The notes beneath the pieces are model-generated. The model made no database searches and was not told the origin of the DNA. It saw only the letters and a program-made list of their open reading frames with translations. Source: an uncultured Alphaproteobacteria bacterium (lineage in GTDB: Bacteria; Pseudomonadota; Alphaproteobacteria; CAAHEQ01; UBA3637). From it: DNA of 41,797 nt. Below are positions 9,701 through 17,090 of the stretch, one piece after another. Each line of letters begins with the position of its first letter. Position 1 is the first letter of the stretch. Made by a program: the position numbers and the translations under genes. Location: contig CALGXF010000027.1 of assembly GCA_937935995.1 (NCBI GenBank), forward strand, positions 1 through 41,797, written 5' to 3'.

Positions 9701-9930
9701 GCCAAATTTCGCTCGGAACATCCGTGTTTTTCGGCATGATAGCGGCCACCACCGTCGGTATTTTCTTCATTCCGTCTTTGTTTGCTTTGTTTGACACTTT
9801 GGCCACGCGTCCCGGCTCGGCTCCGACGCCCGCTCAACCACGGGCATCCCGGTCGACGACGCCCCAACCGACCCGAAAGACACCGCGCCGCACCCCTTCA
9901 AAGCGTTCCGTGCAACGGAGGAAATCATGA
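6715..9930 (+). CDS. RND multidrug efflux pump, HAE1 (AcrB/MexB) family
   Basis: A 1071-residue inner-membrane proton/drug antiporter, slightly longer than the usual ~1030-1050. The N-terminus FSSFFIHRPRFAIVVSVVMV is canonical. TM4 carries the proton-relay pair D409-D410 in GLVVDDAIIVVERV. The TM10 lysine lies in GLAAKNAILIVEF. Two large periplasmic loops and twelve membrane segments follow the family plan. The extra length is a basic, Ser/Thr/Pro-rich cytoplasmic tail of about 40 residues after LFALFDTL, which is not part of the conserved fold. Its start overlaps the adaptor stop and its stop overlaps the channel start, both as ATGA. Drug range cannot be predicted. Confidence 0.95.
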   Translation: MIFSSFFIHRPRFAIVVSVVMVLLGLMSIIVLPIAQYPQITPPQIIVTATYPGASAEVLSDTVAVPIENEVNGVEGMLYMESTSTDEGEYTLTITFNIGTDPDMAQVKVENRLQQVMSELPAVVTQEGLSVKTQSANLLAMLVLRSPNNSYSDLYLSNYAYTTLQNPLERVPGISTVSVYGPQNSVRVWLNPVKLASLGLNSTDVLNAIEAQNVQAAVGQIGAAPSPKDTQLVLSLSAKGLLKTVDDFEQIVLATSDTGGIIRLKDVARVEMGADTYTVTAAYNDAPSVILGLSQTPGSNALSIMKNVKKEMAVLTEAFPPDMAFEIAYDSTLFVRASIESIIQTLGLTFLLVIGVVFIFLQDAKATLIPMITIPVSLIATFMVIYVLGFDINILTLFAMILAIGLVVDDAIIVVERVQYLMQYQNMDSVAAADRAMDDIGGAIIATTMVLLSIFVPVGLMAGITGKIYQQFAVTIATAVVFSAINALTLSPSLCAIFLKHDRDKKTKRDYFKWFNKTLDTSRSKYTAGVVFLSSRLLLTGGLVALTIGIIGFLFYKTPTSFLPQEDQGVLFTNVQLPETASINQTQSILSAMGKEALAIKGVDFFIGIAGQSLLGGSGENIGMGVLGLENWDKRKTKALSMDSIMTQMREQLTRNPNAEIDVYALPAIPGVGNSSGLSFQLNAVNPSYTTDQLFGTLEGLLGKMNTSPDFLVAFSTFRPGTPHVYLDIDRTKLESYQISVADLFEALQNNLGSRYVNNITLDGQMNKVIIQADFDFRQDFSDIEDLYIRTQTGQMVQVKSFATLKTILSPKTVFRFNQYVSAAVTAEASPKVSTGTAIKRVTQMAQELPKGYTVSWTGLSLQEVETTGLVGILIALACVFGYLFLVALYESWMVAFSVMFSTIFAILGALLGLMIMGLPLSIYAQLGLVMLIGLAAKNAILIVEFTLDYRRKGMDIVKAAAAGADERYRAVLMTALTFILGVSPMVVAKGAGAASQISLGTSVFFGMIAATTVGIFFIPSLFALFDTLATRPGSAPTPAQPRASRSTTPQPTRKTPRRTPSKRSVQRRKS

Positions 9931-11378
9931 AAAAAACGGCTCTTTTTCTGTGTCTGACGGTTTTATCCTGTACACTCGGCCCCGATTACGAACAGCCGAC
10001 GTTCTTTACACAGCCCGAAATCGAAAAAGCGTTGAATTTAAAACCGGTTCCGGCCAACGCTCATTTGATTTCTCCGCAAGATTTCAAAGACCCGACATTG
10101 GATGCGTTGATTCAAAAAGCGTTTGCCCATAATCCGAACATTCGCATAGCGTTGACTCAATTGCGTCAAGGCCGCGCAAATTTGCGCATAACGATGGCCG
10201 GTGCTTTGCCGAGCGTTGATGCCAAAGCGTCGTACAATTACCTGAAAGAAAGCCAAAATGTCGAAAGCATCCTGAAAGAAGAATATTATCAAGTCGGGTT
10301 TGATGCTTCTTGGGAAATAGACATTTTCGGATCCAGCCGCCGCCGAACGGAAGCTGCTTTGGCCAACGTGCGCGCTTCTGTCGAGTCGTTGAAGAGCATC
10401 GGCGTGTCTTTGGAAGCCGAAGTGGCGCATTATTACATCACGTATCGCATGGCTCAACAATTATTGAAAAACGCCGAAGAAAATGTAAAACTGCAAACGA
10501 ACATCTTTGAAACGGTTCAAGAAAAATACAATGCCGGTTTGGCCGATGACATTGCGCTGAATGAAGCCAAATACACGGTCGAAACCACGCGCATGCAAAT
10601 TCCGACTTTAAAGACGCAAAAGCAAGCGGCCGCCAATGCGCTGGCGCTGTTGGTCGGACAACTGCCCGGCACGCTGGACAAGGAATTGCAAAAAAGCAAA
10701 AAGAATCTGGTGGCCGACGTTTTTCAATTCAACATCCAAACGATTTACAACTTGCCGGCCGATATTATTCGCAACCGGCCGGATGTGCGCGCAGCCGAAG
10801 AGGATTTGATTGCGCAAAATGCGGCTGTCGGGGCAGCCATTGCCGATATGTTCCCGAAAATCACCTTGTCCGGATTGGTCGGGTTTGAAGCTGTTTCTTT
10901 TTCAGACGTGCCCAAAAGCAAAAGCTTTACCTACAGCGTCGTTCCGGGTATTCAAATGCCGATTTTCCAATTCGGCGCGTTGCGTCAAAATGTCGCCCTG
11001 CAAAAAGCCAAAAAAGAAGAACAGATGATTGCTTATGAACAAAGCATGTTACAGGCCGCCTCTGATATTCAAAATGCCATGACCGCCATCGCCCAAGAAT
11101 ATGTGCGTAATGCCAGCGCGCATAAAGCTTACCGTGATATGCGCGAAGCCAGCCGGTTGACCACCCAAAAATATGAACAAGGATTGGTCGATTACAGTGC
11201 GGTTTTGGATGCTCAAACACGGCAGTTAAGTGCGCAAACCGATATGGTTCAATCTAACGGAGCGCTTTACACCAATGTGATTACGTTTTACAAAGCCGTC
11301 GGCGGCGCATCGGCTCAAAAACAAATGGATTTGACGGCTGATTCTTTTAACGCCGCTCGGGAACCTCAAAAAAAATAA
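9927..11378 (+). CDS. Outer-membrane efflux lipoprotein, NodT/OprM family
   Basis: A 483-residue TolC-like channel subunit. A signal peptide ends at a lipobox-like VLSC (Cys15), followed by TLGPDYEQP, the usual start of mature NodT/OprM proteins. Two repeated outer-membrane-efflux regions are visible, each with long helices (for example LIQKAFAHNPNIRIALTQLR and the IRNRPDVRAAEEDL region). It completes the adaptor-pump-channel trio and overlaps the pump gene by the ATGA start/stop. No regulator gene adjoins the operon, and no clear terminator follows. Confidence 0.93.
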   Translation: MKKTALFLCLTVLSCTLGPDYEQPTFFTQPEIEKALNLKPVPANAHLISPQDFKDPTLDALIQKAFAHNPNIRIALTQLRQGRANLRITMAGALPSVDAKASYNYLKESQNVESILKEEYYQVGFDASWEIDIFGSSRRRTEAALANVRASVESLKSIGVSLEAEVAHYYITYRMAQQLLKNAEENVKLQTNIFETVQEKYNAGLADDIALNEAKYTVETTRMQIPTLKTQKQAAANALALLVGQLPGTLDKELQKSKKNLVADVFQFNIQTIYNLPADIIRNRPDVRAAEEDLIAQNAAVGAAIADMFPKITLSGLVGFEAVSFSDVPKSKSFTYSVVPGIQMPIFQFGALRQNVALQKAKKEEQMIAYEQSMLQAASDIQNAMTAIAQEYVRNASAHKAYRDMREASRLTTQKYEQGLVDYSAVLDAQTRQLSAQTDMVQSNGALYTNVITFYKAVGGASAQKQMDLTADSFNAAREPQKK

Positions 11379-11445
11379 AAAATTTCTTTTCATTTTGCAT
11401 GCGATTTGATAGGCTTTTTAAAAAGTAAACATCAGGGAGACACGC

Positions 11446-12267
11446 ATGCGCTTTACAAAAATGCACGGACTCGGCAACGATTATATTTTTGTCAATACCT
11501 TTGACGAAAAGGCGCATGATTGGCCGGAGCTTGCCCGTTCTTTAAGCCCTTTTCATTACGGCATCGGCAGTGACGGATTGATTTTAATCGAACCGTCTGA
11601 AACCGATGATTTTAAAATGCGGATTTTTAATGCGGACGGCTCGGAAGGTGAAATGTGCGGCAACGGCATTCGATGCGTGGCAAAATACGTTTATGACAAC
11701 CGCCTGACAACCAAAACCGATTTATCGATTGAAACGTTGGCCGGTTCCAAACATGTTTCGCTTCTTTTAGAATCAGGCCGCGTCGCTGCCGTACGCGTAG
11801 ACATGGGGTCTCCTGTTGTTCAAAAAGAAGTTTCAATGAAGCTGTGGAACAATCAGGTCATCACCGGTTTGCCGGTATCGATGGGCAATCCGCATATTGT
11901 CGTTTTTGTCAAAGATGTCGTGTCTTTTGATGTCATGACCATCGGTTCACAAATTGAAACGTTACCGATTTTCCCCAACCGCACCAATGTTGAATTCGTC
12001 GAAGCTGCCGAACCCGATCGGCTGAAAATGCGCGTGTGGGAACGCGGCTCCGGCGAAACATTGGCTTGCGGTACCGGTGCCTGTGCCAGTTTGTGCGCGG
12101 CTGTCACCAAAGGATTATGTGAGCCGAGTGCAACCGTGCGTGTCATCGGCGGCGATTTAAAAATCGAATGGGAACAATCAACCAACAAAGTGTTTATGAC
12201 CGGCCCGGCCACAAAAGTCTTTACCGGTGAGGTCGATTTAAAAGATATTGACCCAACATTACGTTAA
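11446..12267 (+). CDS. dapF: Diaminopimelate epimerase
   Basis: A 273-residue enzyme converting LL- to meso-diaminopimelate for lysine and peptidoglycan synthesis in the cytoplasm. The N-terminal FTKMHGLGNDYIFV is diagnostic. The two catalytic cysteines are present: Cys71 in EMCGNGIRC and Cys208 in ACGTGACAS. GGGAGA precedes the ATG. A candidate promoter TTGCAT with a TTAAAA -10 lies at 11395-11423. The last 47 bp overlap, antisense, the 3' end of the receiver-like gene on the minus strand. Confidence 0.96.
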   Translation: MRFTKMHGLGNDYIFVNTFDEKAHDWPELARSLSPFHYGIGSDGLILIEPSETDDFKMRIFNADGSEGEMCGNGIRCVAKYVYDNRLTTKTDLSIETLAGSKHVSLLLESGRVAAVRVDMGSPVVQKEVSMKLWNNQVITGLPVSMGNPHIVVFVKDVVSFDVMTIGSQIETLPIFPNRTNVEFVEAAEPDRLKMRVWERGSGETLACGTGACASLCAAVTKGLCEPSATVRVIGGDLKIEWEQSTNKVFMTGPATKVFTGEVDLKDIDPTLR

Positions 12268-12553
12268 TCCAAGTCGTTCCGGCGGACGAACCTGAATGCG
12301 ACTCGAATCGAAAATCGGATTTGATGAAAGCCCCGCCTTGACGTTTGTCTTCTTCAATCAACCACAAAACAAACGGCTGAATCGTTTGACCGCCGCCTAA
12401 ATAATAATCAAAAGAAATCACATCCGGGCAACCGTTTTGGAAAACGTAATCCATCGCTTCAACCGTGTTTTTGGCTAAATCCCACGTGAAATCAGGCGGC
12501 CGGCGCATGTCATCTATGTAAAGTTTTTTTGGCTTGGTCTGATATGAAATCAA
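12221..12553 (-). CDS. Stand-alone receiver-like protein of the cyclic-phosphate-processing REC type
   Basis: A 110-residue protein. It opens with KLYIDDMRRPP, the first strand and acidic pocket of a receiver-like fold, and continues with a helix and VISFDYYLGGG, where the Asp would sit at the phospho-acceptor strand. DDxRxP and an SxDxxLG-like motif match what I recall of the cREC family (cyclic-phosphate processing receiver domain); this is a motif-level call. The C-terminal HSGSSAGTTWINVM resembles its last conserved strand and turn. It starts at TTG with GAGAGG six bases upstream; no in-frame ATG precedes the domain. Its 3' end runs 47 bp into dapF on the opposite strand. No partner kinase is nearby. 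Confidence 0.7.
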   Translation of the reverse strand: MISYQTKPKKLYIDDMRRPPDFTWDLAKNTVEAMDYVFQNGCPDVISFDYYLGGGQTIQPFVLWLIEEDKRQGGAFIKSDFRFESHSGSSAGTTWINVMLGQYLLNRPHR

Positions 12554-12609
12554 AGGGGGCCTCTCTTTTTATGTAACCTTTTCATTTTTTTGTTTACTTT
12601 TTTGTATAT

Positions 12610-12638
12610 TTGATGTATGCTCAAGTTAATCTTATAAT
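12610..12638 (+). promoter_or_regulatory. Sigma-70-type promoter
   Basis: TTGATG (12610-12615), 17-bp spacer, TATAAT (12633-12638), 19 bp before the lipoprotein ATG. A second overlapping pair, TTTACT (12593-12598)-17-TATGCT (12616-12621), is also possible. Confidence 0.65.
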
Positions 12639-12657
12639 AAAAGAAGGAGTTACGTCA

Positions 12658-13239
12658 ATGCAAAGAAACGCTTTATTGAAAAAAACACAAAACATGTTGC
12701 TCATCGGCATGGCCACGATGGCTTTTTTGGTCGGTTGCGAACAAAAACCGGATGCCAAAGCTGTTCAAAGCTTTGAATACACCCATCAGGACGAAGAAGA
12801 TTATACGGTTTTTGCCAATCGGATCCTGCGCTATCACACGGATGATTTGATTGCGGCCGTTCGACATAACTTTAACAAACCGGTTGGCAAACGCGCCAGC
12901 ATTCAAACCGGTATGAAAGCTTGGTTGGAATTTTACCCCGAAGAAGAAGGCACCATTCCGATGCCGGCGGATCCGGTACGCAAACAAGCTTTTATCAACC
13001 GTTTTGTGCAAGATTACAGCGTCGGATCGGCCAGCACAGATGATGCTAAACGCTCGGAAGCATTTAACGCATGGAAACGCGCTTTGCAAAGCGCACATCA
13101 GGATGTGTTAAACCACGAAGATGCATTTTACGTGCCTGATTTTTACTATAACGGGCCGGTATTGCCATACACGGTTCGAAAAGGCTCAACGAGTCGGTTG
13201 GTTAAAAAATGCTTGCAACCGTCTTATCAAAACGGTTAA
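12658..13239 (+). CDS. Predicted lipoprotein, unrecognised
   Basis: A 193-residue protein with a signal peptide and lipobox LVGC (Cys27), so probably lipid-anchored in the envelope. The mature part is hydrophilic, with an acidic stretch (HQDEEDYTVF) and no family I recognise. The ATG at 12658 has AAGAAGGAG eight bases upstream. A longer frame upstream lacks these signals. It is a single-gene unit with its own promoter and a terminator 51 bp after the stop. Confidence 0.8.
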   Translation: MQRNALLKKTQNMLLIGMATMAFLVGCEQKPDAKAVQSFEYTHQDEEDYTVFANRILRYHTDDLIAAVRHNFNKPVGKRASIQTGMKAWLEFYPEEEGTIPMPADPVRKQAFINRFVQDYSVGSASTDDAKRSEAFNAWKRALQSAHQDVLNHEDAFYVPDFYYNGPVLPYTVRKGSTSRLVKKCLQPSYQNG

Positions 13240-13290
13240 CGTTATCCCGAAAAGCCGACAATCGGCACCTATTCGGAAATACCCGCAAAG

Positions 13291-13315
13291 AAGCACCTTT
13301 TTCGGTGCTTTTTTG
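13291..13315 (+). terminator. Intrinsic terminator
   Basis: AAGCACC / GGTGCTT stem with a TTTTTC loop followed by a T-run, downstream of the lipoprotein gene. Confidence 0.85.
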
Positions 13316-13440
13316 TTGGGGGGAGCAAATCATTTGTTTATCTGAACAAAATCAATTCTTTTTTGTTTATTGTAACCGGTACGAAATACCCGAGAAACGC
13401 TCCAAAACAAAGGGTTTTGTCAATTTAACTCGTCCAAATA

Positions 13441-13461
13441 TGTAATTATAAAGTAATTACA
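13441..13461. repeat. AT-rich perfect inverted repeat
   Basis: TGTAATTA and TAATTACA are perfectly complementary 8-bp arms around five bases, in an otherwise gene-free stretch. It could be an operator or chance. Apart from this and the repeat arrays that follow, I see no gene in 13316-13860. Confidence 0.4.
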
Positions 13462-13517
13462 TTTTAACCTAAATCATAGGCCGACCCCCGCAACCGCCCC
13501 GACGCCAACACCCACAG

Positions 13518-13614
13518 GCCGGCACTACAACCATAGGCCGGCACCACAACCATAGGCCGGCGCCAACAACCACCGCCCGGCGCCAACAACCACCGCCCGG
13601 CGCCCATAACCACC
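13518..13614. repeat. Five degenerate 19-20-bp tandem repeats
   Basis: Five units starting GCCGGC or GCCCGGC and ending in CAACAACCACC or ACAACCATAG, of lengths 19, 19, 19, 20 and 20. The plus strand is strongly C-rich. No coding frame is maintained. It directly precedes a different array. Confidence 0.7.
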
Positions 13615-13635
13615 ACCCGACGCGCACGGCTTTTG

Positions 13636-13765
13636 CCTGTTGCTTAAAATCCCGACGCCCTCGCTTAACCCGTTACTTAAATCCTGACACCCTCGCTTAA
13701 CCTATTGCCCAAGTCCCGACACCCATGTTTAACCTGTTACTTAAAATCCCGATACCCGCGCTTGA
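13636..13765. repeat. Four degenerate 32-33-bp tandem repeats
   Basis: Four units of 33, 32, 32 and 33 bp with the pattern CCTGTTACTTAAA, then TCCCGACACCC, then CGCTTAA. They are directly abutting with no spacers, so this is not a CRISPR array. The array ends about 45 bp before the toxin-antitoxin promoter. Confidence 0.75.
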
Positions 13766-13809
13766 TGCCCCTTGAAAAAGCCAAGAATATCTTTGACGTG
13801 ATAAAAAAT

Positions 13810-13838
13810 TTGCTCTGTGTCTCAAAATCCGTTATACT
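13810..13838 (+). promoter_or_regulatory. Promoter of the toxin-antitoxin/rpe/phoB operon
   Basis: TTGCTC (13810-13815), 17-bp spacer, TATACT (13833-13838), 22 bp before the first start codon. No other promoter is evident before rpe or phoB, so it may drive all four genes. Confidence 0.65.
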
Positions 13839-13860
13839 GGCTTTTATGATAAGGAGAGAA

Positions 13861-14028
13861 ATGATGTGTCAAACACCGAAAAAGCCCTCCCTTTCCCCGG
13901 AGGAACAACAAAAATTAACGCAAGCGATTGAAAAACAGGCGCCTGTTCGCGTCACACCGGAACAGCGCGAAACAATCACCGCCGTTTACACCCGCCATCG
14001 TCATCTGTTCAAGGAATTAAGCAAATGA
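13861..14028 (+). CDS. Putative antitoxin of a Doc-type toxin pair
   Basis: A 55-residue hydrophilic protein (MMCQTPKKPSLSPEEQQ...) with AAGGAGAG before the ATG. I do not recognise the sequence. The call rests on position: a short gene first in a bicistron, overlapping the toxin start as ATGA, is the usual antitoxin arrangement. It is shorter than Phd (about 73 residues) and shows no obvious DNA-binding domain. The C-terminal helix (TPEQRETITAVYTRHRHLFKELSK) could be the toxin-neutralising segment. A start at the second ATG (13864) is equally possible. Confidence 0.6.
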   Translation: MMCQTPKKPSLSPEEQQKLTQAIEKQAPVRVTPEQRETITAVYTRHRHLFKELSK

Positions 14029-14483
14029 CGCAACCGAATATGGATATGGCGGATTTGGAAGCAATTGAAACCATGCATGCCGTGACCTTGGAAATGGATG
14101 GCGGATTGCCTGGTTATCGGGATAAAGGTGCTTTGGAGTCTGCACTGGTGCGCGCTCAAAATCGTGCGTATTATTCGCCGAATGCGGATTTATTTGAACT
14201 GACGGCGGCCGTCGGCTATGCTTTGATTCAAAATCATCCTTATAATGACGGCAACAAACGGACAGGGGCTTTGTTTACGCTGACGTGTTTAGAGCGAAAC
14301 GGATACAGCCTGCCGATGCATGATAATCAATTATACACCTTTTTCCAATCGATTGCGGCCGGTCAGCTTTCGGAAGAAAAAATGGCTTCTTTTTTGCGAA
14401 CGCATGCGCGGAAAAACGAACCCGAACAGCACCGTTCGCCGGCTTTGGTTCAAGCAGTTCAACATCAAGGAGGACAGAGATGA
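14025..14483 (+). CDS. doc: Fic/Doc-family toxin (death-on-curing type)
   Basis: A 152-residue Fic-fold protein. The active-site motif is HPYNDGNKRTG starting at His71. The Lys in GNKR replaces the second Gly of AMP-transferring Fic proteins (HPFxxGNGR), which is the Doc signature; P1 Doc phosphorylates EF-Tu. Upstream, GLPGYRDKGALESAL is the flap and first-helix region typical of Doc. It has Gly where P1 Doc has Ala (DANKR). The start overlaps the putative antitoxin stop, and the stop overlaps the rpe start, both as ATGA, so toxin synthesis is coupled to a central-metabolism gene. The last 20 residues are extra relative to the core domain. Confidence 0.88.
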   Translation: MTQPNMDMADLEAIETMHAVTLEMDGGLPGYRDKGALESALVRAQNRAYYSPNADLFELTAAVGYALIQNHPYNDGNKRTGALFTLTCLERNGYSLPMHDNQLYTFFQSIAAGQLSEEKMASFLRTHARKNEPEQHRSPALVQAVQHQGGQR

Positions 14484-15127
14484 TTCAAGTCGCCCCCAGT
14501 ATTTTATCGGCAGATTTTGCACATTTGGGTAAAGCAGTGGCTGATGTTTGTGCGGCAGGCGCTGACCTGATTCACGTTGACGTGATGGACGGGCATTTTG
14601 TGCCGAACATTACGTTCGGGTCGATTGTTGTCAAGGCTATCAAACCGTATGCGACTGTTCCGTTGGATGTTCATTTGATGATGACAAATCCGCAAGACTT
14701 TTTATGCGATTTTGTTGATGCCGGTGCCGATCAAGTAACGTTACATGCCGAAGTCGAACAAGATTTGGTTCCGATGTTGCAATACTTGCGTTCACGCGGC
14801 GTGAAAACAGGGTTGTCTTTGCGACCGAGAACGCCTGCGTCCATTTTGGAAAATTACCTGCCGTATTTGGATTTAGTCTTGGTCATGACGGTAGAACCCG
14901 GTTTCGGCGGTCAAGAATTTTTAATTACGCAACTGCCGAAAATTGCGCTTATCCGCGGCATGATTGATCCGTCCAAAACCATTATTCAGGTAGACGGCGG
15001 CATTAACGACAAATCAGCGCCGTTGTGCATTGAAAACGGGGCGTCTACGTTGATTGCGGGCAGCTATATTTTCGGGTCGCCGGATTGGGCGAAAGCCATT
15101 GAAACATTAAGGAGAGTCAATGACTAA
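14480..15127 (+). CDS. rpe: Ribulose-phosphate 3-epimerase
   Basis: A 215-residue TIM-barrel enzyme interconverting ribulose 5-phosphate and xylulose 5-phosphate in the pentose phosphate pathway. Motifs: APSILSADFAHLG, the metal/catalytic HVDVMDGHFVPN, DVHLMM, the phosphate-loop region VEPGFGGQ, and VDGGIN. Length is normal. The ribosome site AAGGAGG lies inside the end of doc. The start overlaps the doc stop by four bases and the stop overlaps phoB by eight. Confidence 0.95.
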   Translation: MIQVAPSILSADFAHLGKAVADVCAAGADLIHVDVMDGHFVPNITFGSIVVKAIKPYATVPLDVHLMMTNPQDFLCDFVDAGADQVTLHAEVEQDLVPMLQYLRSRGVKTGLSLRPRTPASILENYLPYLDLVLVMTVEPGFGGQEFLITQLPKIALIRGMIDPSKTIIQVDGGINDKSAPLCIENGASTLIAGSYIFGSPDWAKAIETLRRVND

Positions 15128-15815
15128 CGTTTTAATCGTCGAAGACGAAGAAGCCTTGGTGACTATTTTAAAATACAATCTGGAAAAAAGCGGGTTTCAG
15201 ACGAGCATCGTCATGGATGGCAAAAAAGCTTTGGAAACCGTACGCAGTCAAGCTCCGGATTTGATTTTATTGGATTGGATGTTACCGCATGTCAGCGGTG
15301 TCGATATTTGCAAAACCATCCGTCAAGACCATGCTTTACGGCACATTCCGATTATCATGTTGACGGCGCGCAGCGAAGAAAATGACAAAGTCAGCGCTTT
15401 ATCCATCGGCGCGGACGATTACATGACAAAACCGTTTTCCATTCCGGAACTTATTGCACGCATCAAAGCTCTGTTGCGCCGGGCAGCCCCTAAACCCGAA
15501 AAACAAACAGCGGTTTATGCCGACTTAACGGTCGATTTTGAAAAAAAACGCGTTCAGCGCGGCGACCGCATCGTTCATCTGGGCCCGACCGAATTTCGGT
15601 TATTGGAAGTGTTTTTGGAATCTCCGGAAAAAGTCTTTTCTCGTGAAAATTTATTAACGGCCGTTTGGGGACACGCTATTCACGTGGAAACACGCACCGT
15701 CGACGTGCATGTCAAACGATTGCGCCAATCTTTGAATGCCGGCGGAGAAGCGGATTTAATCCGTACCGTGCGGTCTATGGGATATGCGCTGACGGTTTCG
15801 ACAGAAAAACACTGA
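15120..15815 (+). CDS. phoB: OmpR/PhoB-family response regulator
   Basis: A 231-residue two-domain regulator. The receiver (1-120) has the acidic pair EDEE near the N-terminus, phospho-acceptor Asp52 in LLDWMLP, the switch Thr in MLTARSEE and the conserved Lys in MTKPFS. The C-terminal winged-helix domain has GPTEFRLLEVFLESPEKVFSR and the DVHVKRLRQ recognition region, closest to PhoB. The likely partner PhoR-type kinase is at 29563-30993, 14 kb away rather than adjacent. It lies last in the antitoxin-doc-rpe-phoB chain with no gap. Phosphate control is inferred from family resemblance. Confidence 0.85.
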   Translation: MTNVLIVEDEEALVTILKYNLEKSGFQTSIVMDGKKALETVRSQAPDLILLDWMLPHVSGVDICKTIRQDHALRHIPIIMLTARSEENDKVSALSIGADDYMTKPFSIPELIARIKALLRRAAPKPEKQTAVYADLTVDFEKKRVQRGDRIVHLGPTEFRLLEVFLESPEKVFSRENLLTAVWGHAIHVETRTVDVHVKRLRQSLNAGGEADLIRTVRSMGYALTVSTEKH

Positions 15816-15889
15816 TTCTTAATAAAACGTTTACTTTTTTGTGCGTATCTTATGAAAAGTCAAAAACCTTTTCAAAGAAGGATAGGTAC

Positions 15890-17038
15890 ATGTCGGTCAA
15901 AAAAGAAGCCGCAGATATGAAACTGACTCAAAAAGACGTCGATTTGCTGCTCAGCAATCCGTCTGTTGACGTGCGTTCATCGACGGCGCGCAAAGTGTCC
16001 GAACAGTACCAATTTAAATCTTTAAGCGCCAAAGAAAAACAAATTGCCGAAGACATTTTCCGGTTGATTACCAACGATGTGGAAACGCAAGTTCGGGAAG
16101 AATTGGCCGAAAGTTTGAAAACATGTACTTTTTTACCGTATGACATTGTTCAAAAAATTATTTTTGACGTCGCGGCCGTCGCGGTGCCGATGATTCAGTA
16201 TTCCGAAGTGATTTCGGACGAAGATTTGGTCGCGATTTTGCAGACCAAAGACGAAGACAAACAATGTGCTGTCGCCAAACGGCAACGTCTTTCGCCGATG
16301 GTGTGTGATCAGCTGATTGAAGAATCGGATAAAACGCCCGTTATTATTTTAATCGGCAATCAAGGGGCTGATATTTCGGAATATTCTTATAACAAGCTGT
16401 TGGATAAGTTTGAAGCATGCGATGAAATCCATGAACCGATTTTAATGCGCGCCAAAGTCCCGGTTGCCATTTTGGAAAAAGTCATTACGAAAGTATCTGA
16501 TGAGCTGCGCAAACACCTGTTAACACGGCATGATTTGCCGGTGAACGTCATCACGACATTGGTGACGCAGACGCGGGAAAAAGCTATTTTAAATTTGTCC
16601 GAAACGTCGACCGAAGAAGATGTGCGGACGCTTGTCATTCACTTGCACAATGTGGACAGATTAACGCCGAATTTGATTTTGCGATCCGTTTGCGTCGGTG
16701 ACATGAAATTTTTTGAGTATGCGTTGGCCATCAAAGCCGGTATTCCAATTCGCAATGCTCGGATTTTGATATACGACTCGGGGCCGTTGGGGTTGGAAAG
16801 GCTGTATGAAGAAGCCGAATTACCGCCCGAAATGTTTCCGGCTATTCGCTTGGCCGTGCGCACGTTCAGAGAAATGCTGGAAGAAACGGAAGACGGCTAT
16901 CGCGACCACTTCCAACGCCGCATGATTGAACGTTTGATGATGTTGTTTGACGCGAATCAGATTCAATTGGATAAATCAGACGAAGATTATTTTGTCCAAA
17001 AAATCGGCCAATCGACCGAAATTCCCTTACAAGAATAA
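15890..17038 (+). CDS. DUF2336 protein
   Basis: A 382-residue protein matching the alphaproteobacterial DUF2336 pattern: all-helical repeat-like sequence with LSNPSVDVRSSTARKVSEQ, then VREELAESLKTC, then FLPYDIVQKI. The HEAT-like helices suggest a protein-interaction scaffold; the function is not established. The ATG at 15890 has AAGGAT upstream. The reading frame extends further 5' through phoB, but that part is only an open shadow. An upstream 14-bp string at 15829-15842 is shared with the lipoprotein promoter at 12592. Confidence 0.85.
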   Translation: MSVKKEAADMKLTQKDVDLLLSNPSVDVRSSTARKVSEQYQFKSLSAKEKQIAEDIFRLITNDVETQVREELAESLKTCTFLPYDIVQKIIFDVAAVAVPMIQYSEVISDEDLVAILQTKDEDKQCAVAKRQRLSPMVCDQLIEESDKTPVIILIGNQGADISEYSYNKLLDKFEACDEIHEPILMRAKVPVAILEKVITKVSDELRKHLLTRHDLPVNVITTLVTQTREKAILNLSETSTEEDVRTLVIHLHNVDRLTPNLILRSVCVGDMKFFEYALAIKAGIPIRNARILIYDSGPLGLERLYEEAELPPEMFPAIRLAVRTFREMLEETEDGYRDHFQRRMIERLMMLFDANQIQLDKSDEDYFVQKIGQSTEIPLQE

Positions 17039-17090
17039 ATAAATCATTGTAAAATATAGAATTTTATTTTGACTTTTCTGTTTTTCTTTG

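Noticed and set aside
13636..13765. Possible CRISPR-like array
   Set aside because: The 32-33-bp units directly abut without unique spacers and no cas gene is present.
15665..15889. Extended start for the DUF2336 protein
   Set aside because: It lies inside phoB in another frame; the ATG at 15890 has a ribosome site.
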